A DNA stretch of 64,000 nucleotides. Origin: Pseudomonas silvicola (GTDB lineage Bacteria; Pseudomonadota; Gammaproteobacteria; Pseudomonadales; Pseudomonadaceae). Each line of letters opens with the position of its first letter. The first letter of the stretch is position 1. A program made the position numbers and the translations under genes. The stretch lies in contig NZ_CP093280.1 in the NCBI RefSeq assembly GCF_026651855.1, positions 6,780,501-6,844,500 on the forward strand, read 5' to 3'. Under the pieces are notes generated by a model. That model was not told the origin of the DNA. It did not search any database and saw only the letters and a program-made list of their open reading frames with translations. Of the stretch, positions 30,935 to 39,515 are shown piece by piece.

Positions 30935-31723
30935 TTAAAAACCAAGACTGGATAGCAGATCGTCGACATCGTCCTGACTGGACACAACGTCTTCACGCTT
31001 ATCGGCATGAATCTGCGGACCTTCACCCCGAGTTGGATGTTTTTCTTGATCTTTTTCCGCACGAAGCTGTTCGCGGTCGTGTTCGATGCCTGCGAAGCGG
31101 TCTACCTGGCTGGCCATGAGCACCAGTTTGAGCAGGTTGCTCTCGACTTCGGTGACCAGTTGGGTCACGCGCTTGATCACCTGGCCGGTAAGGTCCTGGT
31201 AATCCTGCGCCAGCAGAATGTCGTTCAGCGCGCCGGAAACCTTGCCGGTACCGTGCTCGCTTTGCGTCAGAAAACTGTCAACCCGCTTCACCAGCTCGCG
31301 GAACTCGGCGGCGCCGACTTCCTTGCGCATGAAGCGCTGCCAGTCGGCGCTGAGGCTTTTGGCCTCAGTGCTGAGCTCGTTGAGCACAGGGGTACTCTGC
31401 TCCACCAGGTCCATGGTGCGGTTGGCGGCGTTTTCGGTCAGCCGAACCACATAGGACAGCCGTTCGGTGGCGTCCGTGATCTGTGAGACTTCCTCGGCTT
31501 GCGGCATGTGCGGGTCAATCTGGAAGTTGACGATTGCACTGTGCAGCTCGCGCGTGAGCTTGCCAACCTCCTGGTACAGGCCGCGATCACGGGTCTGGTT
31601 GAGCTCATGGATCAGTTGCACAGCGTCGCCAAACTTGCCTCTTTCAAGGCTTTCGACCAACTGCTGGGCGTGTTTTTTCAGGGTCGACTCGAAGTCACCC
31701 AGTGAAGACTCTTTACGCTCCAT
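30935..31723 (-). CDS. cheZ: CheY-P phosphatase CheZ
   Basis: CheZ dephosphorylates CheY-P. Start MERKESSL at 31723 is preceded by GGGAGAG, giving 262 residues. The catalytic segment AQDYQDLTGQVIKRV contains the conserved Asp and Gln, and the protein ends DVDDLLSSLGF, the CheY-binding tail. It lies between cheY (22 bp) and cheA. Confidence 0.95.
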   Translation of the reverse strand: MERKESSLGDFESTLKKHAQQLVESLERGKFGDAVQLIHELNQTRDRGLYQEVGKLTRELHSAIVNFQIDPHMPQAEEVSQITDATERLSYVVRLTENAANRTMDLVEQSTPVLNELSTEAKSLSADWQRFMRKEVGAAEFRELVKRVDSFLTQSEHGTGKVSGALNDILLAQDYQDLTGQVIKRVTQLVTEVESNLLKLVLMASQVDRFAGIEHDREQLRAEKDQEKHPTRGEGPQIHADKREDVVSSQDDVDDLLSSLGF

Positions 31724-31745
31724 AGCTCTCCCGTGGCGCAATGCT

Positions 31746-32117
31746 TCAACCGATACGTTCGAAAATCTTCTCGATCTTTTCTTTCAACGCCACGGCTGTG
31801 AAGGGTTTGACCACATAGCCGTTGACACCGGCCTGGGCCGCTTCGATGATCTGCTCGCGCTTGGCCTCGGCAGTCACCATCAGCACCGGCAGGTGCTTGA
31901 GCTTCTCGTCGGCGCGCACATGGCGCAGCAGGTCGATGCCGGTCATGCCGGGCATGTTCCAGTCCGTTACCAGGAAGTCGATGCTGCCGCTGTTGAGCAC
32001 CGGAATGGCAGTGGTGCCATCGTCGGCTTCAACGGTGTTGGTGAACCCCAGATCACGCAACAGGTTCTTGATGATCCGCCGCATCGTCGAGAAGTCGTCA
32101 ACGATGAGGATTTTCAT
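31746..32117 (-). CDS. cheY: Chemotaxis response regulator CheY
   Basis: CheY-P binds the FliM switch to reverse the motor. This is a single receiver domain with phosphoacceptor Asp52 in [12 protein letters not shown], the acidic pair VDD and the Lys in VVKPF. I chose the ATG at 32117 (MKILIVDD, 123 residues) from family length. An in-frame TTG at 32129 would add MDKN and has the better placed GGAGG (5 bp away), so the true start is open. Confidence 0.94.
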   Translation of the reverse strand: MKILIVDDFSTMRRIIKNLLRDLGFTNTVEADDGTTAIPVLNSGSIDFLVTDWNMPGMTGIDLLRHVRADEKLKHLPVLMVTAEAKREQIIEAAQAGVNGYVVKPFTAVALKEKIEKIFERIG

Positions 32118-32337
32118 GTTCTTGTCCAATTAGACCTCCAAGCAGTCTTAAACGCGCCCAGCACCTGGACGCGCATTCAATCAAATCTGGCTAGTGCACT
32201 ACATGACGTGCGGCAAGGAAAATACCCATGCCGCATCCCCAAATCCAGCCCGGCATCACCCATCACCTGGTTTCAGACTGGCCCCCAGGGGGATCAGCCT
32301 TACCGGCAACAGTGTGCTACCCGAACCTTGAAAGCCC

Positions 32338-33087
32338 TTACGCCCGTGCGCGCCACTCACCCAGCCGGCTGCGCAGGCGGGCCGCGCATTGGCTGTGCAA
32401 CTGGCTGACCCGCGACTCGCTGACCCCCAGCACTTCGCCGATCTCCTTGAGGTTCAGCTCCTCGTCGTAATACAGGGCCAGAACCAGACGCTCACGCTCC
32501 GGCAGGTTGGCGATGGCATCGGCCAGGGCCGCCTGGAAGCGCTCGTCTTCCAGGTCGCGCGAGGGCTCCAGGCCCGCGCTGGCGCCATCCTCGTGCAACC
32601 CTTCGTGCTCTCCGCCGTCCTGCAACAGGTCGTCGAAGCTGAACAGGCGGCTGCCCAGGGTGTCGTTCAGAATCGCGTAGTAATCATCGAGACTCAATTG
32701 GAGTTCGGCCGCAACCTCGTGATCTTTAGCGTCGCGGCCGGTTTTTGCCTCGATAGCGCGAATCGCGTCACTGACCATGCGCGTATTGCGGTGCACCGAG
32801 CGTGGCGCCCAGTCCCCCTTGCGCACTTCGTCCAGCATGGCGCCGCGGATGCGGATGCCAGCGTAGGTCTCGAAACTCGCGCCTTTGGTGGAGTCGTATT
32901 TGGTCGACACTTCCAGCAGGCCGATCATGCCGGCCTGAATCAGGTCTTCCACCTGCACACTGGCTGGCAAGCGCGCCAGCAAGTGGTAGGCGATGCGCTT
33001 GACCAAGGGGGCGTAGCGCTCGATCAGCTCATATTGCTGGGACTCGCGCGACGCCTTGCTGTACATCCGGTAGCCGCTGGCACTCAT
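32338..33087 (-). CDS. fliA: Flagellar sigma factor FliA (sigma28)
   Basis: FliA directs transcription of late flagellar genes such as fliC. Start MSASGYRMYSKAS at 33087 overlaps the fleN stop as ATGA and gives 249 residues. Region 2 (VEDLIQAGMIGLLEVSTKYD, FETYAGIRIRGAMLDEVRKGDW) and region 4 (LNLKEIGEVLGVSESRVSQLHSQ) are clear. The 220 bp to cheY hold no gene. Confidence 0.96.
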   Translation of the reverse strand: MSASGYRMYSKASRESQQYELIERYAPLVKRIAYHLLARLPASVQVEDLIQAGMIGLLEVSTKYDSTKGASFETYAGIRIRGAMLDEVRKGDWAPRSVHRNTRMVSDAIRAIEAKTGRDAKDHEVAAELQLSLDDYYAILNDTLGSRLFSFDDLLQDGGEHEGLHEDGASAGLEPSRDLEDERFQAALADAIANLPERERLVLALYYDEELNLKEIGEVLGVSESRVSQLHSQCAARLRSRLGEWRARA

Positions 33088-33917
33088 GATACGGGCCCTG
33101 CACTGGTCTGCTGCACCAGGCGTTCGACGAAGAACTCCAGGTGCCCGCGCGGGTTGGCTGGCAACGGCCAGGTGTCGACTTTCTGCGCGATCGCCTTGAA
33201 GGCCAGGGCGCACTTGGAGCGCGGGAACGCTTCGTACACGGCGCGTTGCTTCTGCACGGCCTTGCGCACGCACTCGTCATAAGGCACGGCGCCCACGTAT
33301 TGCAGGGCCACGTCGAGGAAACGGTCGGTCACCTTGGTCAGCTTGGCGAACAGGTTGCGCCCTTCCTGAGGGCTCTGGGCCATGTTGGCCAGTACCCGGA
33401 AGCGGTTCATGCCGTAGTCGCGGTTGAGCAGTTTGATCAGCGCGTAGGCGTCGGTGATCGAGGTGGGCTCGTCGCACACCACCAGCAGCACTTCCTGCGC
33501 CGCGCGCACGAAGCTGACCACTGAATCGCCGATACCGGCCGCGGTGTCGATCACCAGCACATCGAGGTTGTCGCCGATGTCGCTGAAGGCCTGGATCAGG
33601 CCCGCGTGTTGAGCCGGTGTCAGGTGCACCATGCTCTGGGTACCGGAGGCGGCCGGTACGATGCGGATGCCGCCCGGGCCCTGGAGCAATACATCACGCA
33701 GCTCACAGCGCCCTTCGATGACATCGGCCAGGGTTCGTTTTGGTGTCAGGCCCAGCAGGACGTCGACGTTCGCCAACCCCAGGTCGGCGTCCAGCAACAT
33801 GACGCGACGCCCGAGCTCGGCCAGGGCCAGCGACAAGTTCACTGACACATTAGTCTTGCCGACGCCACCCTTGCCGCCGGTCACCGCGATCACCTGTACG
33901 GGATGCATGCTGCCCAT
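33084..33917 (-). CDS. fleN: Flagellar number regulator FleN (MinD-like ATPase)
   Basis: FleN (FlhG) limits flagella to the right number and antagonises FleQ. The 277-residue ATPase has the deviant Walker A GGKGGVGKTN and Walker B region VLVIDTAAGIGDS. The selected ATG at 33917 (MGSMHPVQVIAVTGG) has only a weak Shine-Dalgarno (AAGG about 12 bp away); coupling to an upstream small ORF may help. It overlaps fliA by 4 bp. Confidence 0.95.
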   Translation of the reverse strand: MGSMHPVQVIAVTGGKGGVGKTNVSVNLSLALAELGRRVMLLDADLGLANVDVLLGLTPKRTLADVIEGRCELRDVLLQGPGGIRIVPAASGTQSMVHLTPAQHAGLIQAFSDIGDNLDVLVIDTAAGIGDSVVSFVRAAQEVLLVVCDEPTSITDAYALIKLLNRDYGMNRFRVLANMAQSPQEGRNLFAKLTKVTDRFLDVALQYVGAVPYDECVRKAVQKQRAVYEAFPRSKCALAFKAIAQKVDTWPLPANPRGHLEFFVERLVQQTSAGPVS

Positions 33918-33940
33918 GTTAGTTCTTTACCTTGTCTTGC

Positions 33941-34030
33941 TTAGACCGAGGCCACATGACTGGCTGCGCTTTCAACAACTTGAAGAATGCCCGGCAGACC
34001 AACAATGTAGGTAGATTGCAACAACTTCAT
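33941..34030 (-). CDS. Candidate small protein of 29 residues between flhF and fleN
   Basis: The ATG at 34030 is preceded by GAGGTGA at 6 bp, an excellent Shine-Dalgarno that overlaps the flhF stop codon. The frame encodes MKLLQSTYIVGLPGILQVVE plus nine residues and stops at TAA 33941, 23 bp before fleN. The product is short and moderately hydrophobic, with no recognisable domain. It could be a real microprotein or a leader whose translation is coupled to fleN. I know of no described counterpart. Confidence 0.45.
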   Translation of the reverse strand: MKLLQSTYIVGLPGILQVVESAASHVASV

Positions 34031-34040
34031 AACATTCACC

Positions 34041-35357
34041 TCAGCCAACACGTTTGCTCGGGCTGTGGTAGAGATCAGCGAACATATCGGCCATGGCCTC
34101 TTCGCTGGGCTCATCCTGCATTTGCACGTTCACCGCACGGCTGACCAACTGGTGCCGCCGCGGCAGGTGCAAATCGTCCGGAATGCGTGGCCCATCGGTA
34201 AGATAGGCCACTGGTAATTCGTGACTGATCGCCAGGCTGAGCACTTCGCCGAGGCTGGCCGATTCATCCAGTTTCGTCAGGATACAACCTGCCAGCCCAC
34301 AACGCTTGTAACTATGGTAAGCGGCAGTCAACACTTGCTTCTGGCTGGTGGTGGCCAGCACCAGGTAATTGCGCGCCTTGATGCCACGGCCAGCCAGGCT
34401 TTCGAGTTGCAGGCGCAAAGCCGGGTCGCTGGCCTGCAGGCCGGCGGTATCGATCAGCACCACGCGCTTGCGCAGCAGTGGCTCCAGCGCCTGGGCCAGG
34501 GACTGGCCCGGGTCGACGTGGGTCACCGGCACATTGAGGATGCGGCCCAGGGTCTTGAGCTGCTCCTGGGCGCCAATGCGGAAGCTGTCCATGCTCACCA
34601 GGGCAATGTTCTGCGCGCCGTACTTGAGTACGTAGCGGGCGGCCAGCTTGGCCAGGGTGGTGGTCTTGCCCATGCCGGCCGGGCCGACCATGGCGATCAC
34701 ACCACCCTCTTCCAGGGGCTCCACGTCCGGGGTGACGATCATGCGCGCCAGGTGTGCCAACAACATGCGCCAGGCCTGACGGGGCTCGTTGATCTCACCG
34801 ACCATTTCCAACAGTTCGCGCGACAGCGGGCCGGACAGGCCGATGCGCTGCAGGCGACGCCAGAGATTGGCCTGCTGCGGCTTGCTGCCTTGCAGCTGGG
34901 TCCAGGCCAGGGAGCCGAGTTGCACTTCCAGCAGCTCGCGCAGGCCATTGAGTTCGCTGCGCATGGATTCGAACAGGCGCTGGTCCACCGGCGCGGCGGC
35001 AGGCGGGGCCTGGGGGCGCGGCGGCTCTTCGAAGGTCGGTTCCACCAGTGGCTCGGCGGCGGTCAGCGGCAGCCCGGCAAACAGCTGCCGGTTGGTGACC
35101 GCGTCGCTCTCGCCACGGGTGCTCAGTTCAGCCTGGGCGTTGACGATGCGCGACTGGGTCTTGCGCAGCTCGTCTTCAAGCTCCATGTTCGGCACACGGG
35201 GTGCCAGCGCGGACAGTTTGTAGTCCAGCGCGGCCGTGAGCTCGACGCCGCCGGCAATCCGACGGTTACCGATGATCGCGGCATCGGCGCCCAGCTCGTC
35301 GCGGACCAGTTTCATGGCCTGACGCATATCGGCGGCGAAAAAACGCTTAACTTGCAT
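34041..35357 (-). CDS. flhF: Flagellar GTPase FlhF
   Basis: FlhF is an SRP-type GTPase that marks the pole where the flagellum is built. The 438-residue protein has the basic N-terminus MQVKRFFAADMRQAM, a variable middle, and the NG domain with P-loop GPAGMGKTTTLAKL, DTAGL and ILTKLDES motifs. It lies 11 bp after flhA and is followed by fleN, its functional antagonist. Confidence 0.96.
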   Translation of the reverse strand: MQVKRFFAADMRQAMKLVRDELGADAAIIGNRRIAGGVELTAALDYKLSALAPRVPNMELEDELRKTQSRIVNAQAELSTRGESDAVTNRQLFAGLPLTAAEPLVEPTFEEPPRPQAPPAAAPVDQRLFESMRSELNGLRELLEVQLGSLAWTQLQGSKPQQANLWRRLQRIGLSGPLSRELLEMVGEINEPRQAWRMLLAHLARMIVTPDVEPLEEGGVIAMVGPAGMGKTTTLAKLAARYVLKYGAQNIALVSMDSFRIGAQEQLKTLGRILNVPVTHVDPGQSLAQALEPLLRKRVVLIDTAGLQASDPALRLQLESLAGRGIKARNYLVLATTSQKQVLTAAYHSYKRCGLAGCILTKLDESASLGEVLSLAISHELPVAYLTDGPRIPDDLHLPRRHQLVSRAVNVQMQDEPSEEAMADMFADLYHSPSKRVG

Positions 35358-35368
35358 AACCCACTACC

Positions 35369-37498
35369 TCAGCCGTTGGGCCCTACTGTCGCTACGATGG
35401 TCACTTGCTTGTTGTCAGGAATTTCCTGATACGCCAAGACGTGTAAATTGGGTACTGCCAGGCGCCCGAAGCGCGAGAGCATCGCGCGGATCGGGCCCGC
35501 CACCAGAAGGATCACCGGTTGCCCGGCCATTTCCTGGCGCTGTGCGGCGTCTATCAGGGAACGTTGCAACTTCTCGGCCATGCTCGGCTCCAGCAAAACG
35601 CCTTCTTCCTGACCCTGACCGGCCTTCTGCAAACTATTGAGCAATATCTGTTCCAACCTTGGTTCCAAGGTGATGACAGGCAGCTCGGAGTCAAGCCCTA
35701 CAATGCTTTGCACGATAGCGCGGCTCAGGCCGACCCGCACGGCCTGGACCAGCGCGGCGGTATCTTGACTCTTCACGGCATTGTTGGCGATGGCCTCGGC
35801 GATGCTGCGAATGTCGCGCACCGGCACCTGCTCGGCCAGCAGCGCCTGCAACACCTTGAGCAGCGACGACAGCGACAGCACGCCTGGCACCAGTTCCTCG
35901 GCCAGTTTTGGCGAGCCTTTTGCCAGTACGGCCAGCAATTGCTGGACTTCCTCGTGCCCGATCAGCTCGTGAGCGTGCTTGGACAGAATCTGGTTCAAAT
36001 GCGTGGCCACCACGGTACTGGCGTCCACCACGGTATAACCCAGCGATTGCGCCTGCGGGCGGTTGCTCAACTCGATCCATACCGCGTCCAGGCCAAAAGC
36101 CGGATCCTTGGCGGTGATGCCGTTGAGGGTGCCAAACACCTGGCCTGGGTTAATCGCCAACTCGCGGTCGGGGTAGATCTCGGCTTCGGCCAGGATCACC
36201 CCCATCAGCGTCAGGCGATAGGCGCTGGGCGCCAGGTCCAGGTTGTCGCGAATGTGTACCGTAGGCATCAGGAAGCCCAGGTCCTGGGACAGCTTCTTGC
36301 GCACGCCCTTGATCCGCGCCAGCAGTTGCCCGCCCTGGTTGCGGTCCACCAGCGGAATAAGGCGGTAGCCCACTTCCAGGCCGATCATGTCGATGGGGGT
36401 CACGTCGTCCCAGCCCAGCTCCTTGGTGTCCTGGGCGCGGGTAGGCGACGGCAGCAGGTCCTGCTGGCGCTGCACTTCGGCCGCGGCGGCGACCTTGGCC
36501 TCGTTCTGCTTTTTCCACACCAGGTACGCGGCGCCACCGGCCAGCATGGCCAGGAACAGGAAAGACACATGAGGCATGCCCGGCACGGCGCCCATGATGG
36601 TCATCAGGCCAGCCGACACGGCCAGGGCCTTGGGCGAGGCGAACATCTGCCGGTTGATCTGCTTGCCCATGTCTTCCGAACCGGAAGCACGGGTCACCAT
36701 GATGGCCGCGGCGGTCGACAGCAGCAGTGATGGCAACTGTGCCACTAAACCGTCACCGATGGTCAGCAAGGCGTACACCTTGCCGGCTTCGGAGAAGCTC
36801 AGGCCGTGCTGGAAAATACCGATGGCCATGCCGCCCAGCAGGTTGATGAACAGAATCAGCAGGCCGGCGATGGCGTCACCACGCACGAACTTGCTGGCAC
36901 CGTCCATGGAACCGTAGAACTCGGCTTCCTGGGCCACTTCCAGGCGGCGCAGCTTGGCCTGGGCCTGGTCGATGAGGCCGGCGTTGAGGTCGGCGTCGAT
37001 AGCCATCTGCTTGCCGGGCATGGCGTCCAGGGTAAAACGGGCACTCACCTCGGAGATACGCCCGGCACCCTTGGTAACCACCACGAAGTTGATGATCATG
37101 AGGATGGCGAACACCACCGCACCGACCACGTAGTTGCCGCCGATCACGACTTCACCGAAGGCCTGGATCACCTTGCCCGCGGCCTGATGGCCATCGTGGC
37201 CATGCAACATGACCACGCGGGTGGACGCCACGTTCAGCGCCAGGCGCAGCAGCGTGGCCACCAGCAGGATGGTGGGGAACACGGCGAAGTCCAGCGGCCG
37301 CAGGGCGTACACGCACACCAGCAGCACCACGATGGACAAGGCGATGTTGAACGTGAAGAACACGTCGAGCAGGAACGGGGGCACCGGCAACATCATCATT
37401 GCCAGCATGATCAACAGCAGCAGCGGCACACCCAGACTGCCCCGGCCAAGGCCGACCAGGTTGCTGCGCGCGGTGTTGAGTAACTGAGTGCGATCCAC
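35369..37498 (-). CDS. flhA: Flagellar export gate protein FlhA
   Basis: FlhA forms the nonameric ring of the flagellar type III export gate. I place the start at the GTG at 37498 (VDRTQLLNTARSN..., 709 residues), since homologs start MDRSQL and GGGGA lies upstream; the longer open frame upstream has no family match. The N-terminal half has about eight membrane spans and the FHIPEP-type segment (FTLDAMPGKQMAIDADLNAG), and the C-terminal half is cytosolic. Confidence 0.95.
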   Translation of the reverse strand: MDRTQLLNTARSNLVGLGRGSLGVPLLLLIMLAMMMLPVPPFLLDVFFTFNIALSIVVLLVCVYALRPLDFAVFPTILLVATLLRLALNVASTRVVMLHGHDGHQAAGKVIQAFGEVVIGGNYVVGAVVFAILMIINFVVVTKGAGRISEVSARFTLDAMPGKQMAIDADLNAGLIDQAQAKLRRLEVAQEAEFYGSMDGASKFVRGDAIAGLLILFINLLGGMAIGIFQHGLSFSEAGKVYALLTIGDGLVAQLPSLLLSTAAAIMVTRASGSEDMGKQINRQMFASPKALAVSAGLMTIMGAVPGMPHVSFLFLAMLAGGAAYLVWKKQNEAKVAAAAEVQRQQDLLPSPTRAQDTKELGWDDVTPIDMIGLEVGYRLIPLVDRNQGGQLLARIKGVRKKLSQDLGFLMPTVHIRDNLDLAPSAYRLTLMGVILAEAEIYPDRELAINPGQVFGTLNGITAKDPAFGLDAVWIELSNRPQAQSLGYTVVDASTVVATHLNQILSKHAHELIGHEEVQQLLAVLAKGSPKLAEELVPGVLSLSSLLKVLQALLAEQVPVRDIRSIAEAIANNAVKSQDTAALVQAVRVGLSRAIVQSIVGLDSELPVITLEPRLEQILLNSLQKAGQGQEEGVLLEPSMAEKLQRSLIDAAQRQEMAGQPVILLVAGPIRAMLSRFGRLAVPNLHVLAYQEIPDNKQVTIVATVGPNG

Positions 37499-37558
37499 CG
37501 ATAGTCCCCGTGATCTCAAGCAAACTTTTGACGCCTGATGGCGTTGTGGGTATGCCTT

Positions 37559-37574
37559 TGCAAGAACCACTCCA
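37559..37574 (-). promoter_or_regulatory. Candidate sigma54 promoter of flhA
   Basis: On the minus strand TGGAGTG-GTTC-TTGCA keeps the invariant GG and GC at 10-bp spacing. The -12 half is consensus but the -24 half is weak. It lies about 60 bp ahead of the flhA GTG. flhA is a FleQ/sigma54 target in P. aeruginosa. Confidence 0.6.
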
Positions 37575-37655
37575 ACTTTGCTTGACTACGTACGTGGCCC
37601 ACCGAAGGAACGGCCCCGCAACAAGCTTCTCTAGTTCAAAGCTTGCTGGTACGCC

Positions 37656-37687
37656 GGCCCCGCAGCTCTCGGCAAGTTAGCGGGGCC
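37656..37687. repeat. Inverted repeat after the accessory gene
   Basis: ggccccgc (37656-37663) pairs with gcggggcc (37680-37687) around 16 nt; a further ggccccgc copy is at 37612-37619. It lies directly after the accessory gene stop at 37714 and may end its transcript before the flhA promoter. No T run follows. Confidence 0.45.
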
Positions 37688-37713
37688 ATTCATCACTCCA
37701 CCTCGACTCCACT

Positions 37714-38271
37714 TTACAGAATGCGAATATCAAACCGTCCCATCTTCGTTTCGTAATGCCCTAGGCTCCCCTCCCAATTCTCGTCCCACTCCGAGTGCCC
37801 ATGAAATTCCCCTGCAATATGCTTGGCCTCCGGATCTATCCGACTAAAGGTGATCGCTCCATGGGACAGATCCGCAACAAGGACCGCGTCAGATCGGTCC
37901 GGCGTCTTGCCCGCAAAACCATAGGCCAAGTAGATATTCGGATGCGGCAGGCTGTATTTTTTTCCGACTTCAACCGCCACATCGCCGCCCTCGGGACTCA
38001 TGATTGCGATTTGAAAATACTGATAGCCACCTTTCCAGGGAGAGTTCGGATCAGGCGCCTGTCCGCCCGCCCCGATTAACGTGAATGGCCCACCAAATTC
38101 AGCCCCCCACCAAAATTGCTCAGCGACAAATTCCCATTTGCGCTCCGCGGCATATAGCGCCGCGCTAAGCGATCCCTGGGCAGGGACATCCGTCCCACGC
38201 GCACTATGCGGAGTAACCAAGGCCGAAGATTGACCGGCGAAATGAAACTGTACATCGGTTTTACTGAACAT
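37714..38271 (-). CDS. Unknown accessory protein between flhB and flhA
   Basis: I do not recognise this 185-residue protein. The ATG at 38271 (MFSKTDVQFHFAGQ) has GAGG 8 bp upstream; a GTG at 38295 is possible but worse placed. It has no signal peptide or membrane span and is rich in Gly, aromatic residues and Ser, with segments such as FWWGAEFGGPFTLIGAGG and a C-terminus IAGEFHGHSEW...GRFDIRIL that looks beta-rich. Its base composition is visibly less GC-rich than the flanking fla genes, and hairpins lie on both sides, suggesting an acquired cassette. No toxin or transposase gene is adjacent. Function not assigned. Confidence 0.75.
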   Translation of the reverse strand: MFSKTDVQFHFAGQSSALVTPHSARGTDVPAQGSLSAALYAAERKWEFVAEQFWWGAEFGGPFTLIGAGGQAPDPNSPWKGGYQYFQIAIMSPEGGDVAVEVGKKYSLPHPNIYLAYGFAGKTPDRSDAVLVADLSHGAITFSRIDPEAKHIAGEFHGHSEWDENWEGSLGHYETKMGRFDIRIL

Positions 38272-38285
38272 TTCGGAAGCCTCAT

Positions 38286-38313
38286 GTGTGAGCACCCAGC
38301 TCGGTGCTCACAC
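38286..38313. repeat. 11-bp perfect hairpin between flhB and the accessory gene
   Basis: gtgtgagcacc (38286-38296) and ggtgctcacac (38303-38313) pair around a 6-nt loop. On the minus strand the Shine-Dalgarno of the accessory gene follows immediately. It may end the fliL-to-flhB transcript or affect translation of the accessory gene. There is no T run. Confidence 0.5.
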
Positions 38314-38377
38314 AGCCTTGGCCTTCCAGTACATCAGCACAACTGTCAGAACTAACAGGTAGTGACGTTTATACAGG

Positions 38378-39514
38378 TCAATTATCTCGACGCAGGTCTG
38401 GGGGAATGGGCAGGTCTTTGAGGGGGTTGGGGCGCTTGCCGCGCCCGGCGCGGTATTGGCGGATCTGGTAGACGTAGGCCAGGACCTGGGCCACGGCCAG
38501 GTAGAGACCGGCCGGAATCTGCTGCTCAAGCTCGGTGGAGTAGTAGATGGACCGCGCCAGCGCCGGTGATTCAAGGATCTGGATGTTGTGCTCGTTGGCG
38601 ATCTCGCGGATCTTCAACGCAATGAAGTCGGTACCCTTGGCCAGCAGCATCGGCGCACTGCCCTTCTCCGGGTCGTACTTGAGCGCCACGGCGTAGTGGG
38701 TGGGGTTGGTGATGATCACGTCAGCCGTGGGAATGGCCGACATCATGCGCCGCTGGGACATTTCGCGCTGCAACTGGCGAATGCGTTGCTTGACCTCCGG
38801 CCGCCCTTCGCTGTCCTTGTGCTCGTCGCGCACTTCCTGCTTGGTCATCAGCAGTTTCTGGCGCCCTTGGTACAACTGGATCGGCACGTCCACCGCCGCG
38901 ATGATCAGCAGCCCCAGGGACATCCACAAGGCGTTCCAGCCCACCAGTTGCACACAGTGGATGATGGCCATTTCCAACGGTTCATGACCAATGCTCAGCA
39001 GGTCGCCACGGTCCTTGTTGAGCACGAACAGCGCCACCAGCAGCACCACGAAAAACTTCGCCAGGGCTTTGAGCAACTCGGTCAGCGCGTGCATGGAGAA
39101 CATGCGCTTGATACCGCTGAGCGGGTTCATGCGACTGAATTTCGGCGCCATGGAGCCGGGGGCGAACAGCCAGCCGCCCAAGGAGATGGGACCGATGATC
39201 GACACCACCAGCAACACCAGCAGGATCGGCTGCACCGCGGCGATGGCCAGCTTGCCCGAGGCCATCAGGAACAGGCCCATCTGGCGCTCGTCGGTGAGCA
39301 CCTCGCGGCTGAGGCTGAAGTTCATGCGCATCAGGTCCATCATCGTCTGCGCCAAATGGCCGCCATAGGCCAGCAAGGCACCGCAGCCGCCGATCATCAC
39401 CGCCAGGGTGTTGAGTTCCTTGGAGCGGGTGACCTCGCCGCGCTCCCGCGCCTCACGGCGCTTTTTGTCCGTGGGGTCTTCTGTCTTGTCCTGACCACTC
39501 TCACTCTCTGCCAT
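38378..39514 (-). CDS. flhB: Flagellar export switch protein FlhB
   Basis: FlhB switches export from rod/hook to filament substrates by self-cleavage. The 378-residue protein has four N-terminal membrane spans and the cleavage motif NPTH in VIITNPTHYAVALKYD. It is the last gene of fliL-to-flhB, 1 bp after fliR. Confidence 0.96.
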   Translation of the reverse strand: MAESESGQDKTEDPTDKKRREARERGEVTRSKELNTLAVMIGGCGALLAYGGHLAQTMMDLMRMNFSLSREVLTDERQMGLFLMASGKLAIAAVQPILLVLLVVSIIGPISLGGWLFAPGSMAPKFSRMNPLSGIKRMFSMHALTELLKALAKFFVVLLVALFVLNKDRGDLLSIGHEPLEMAIIHCVQLVGWNALWMSLGLLIIAAVDVPIQLYQGRQKLLMTKQEVRDEHKDSEGRPEVKQRIRQLQREMSQRRMMSAIPTADVIITNPTHYAVALKYDPEKGSAPMLLAKGTDFIALKIREIANEHNIQILESPALARSIYYSTELEQQIPAGLYLAVAQVLAYVYQIRQYRAGRGKRPNPLKDLPIPPDLRRDN

Positions 39515-39515
39515 T

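Noticed and set aside
32300..32337. Possible sigma28 promoter between fliA and cheY (TCAAG and GCCGGTAA on the minus strand)
   Set aside because: The two halves are 19 bp apart where about 14 is needed, so it is probably chance.
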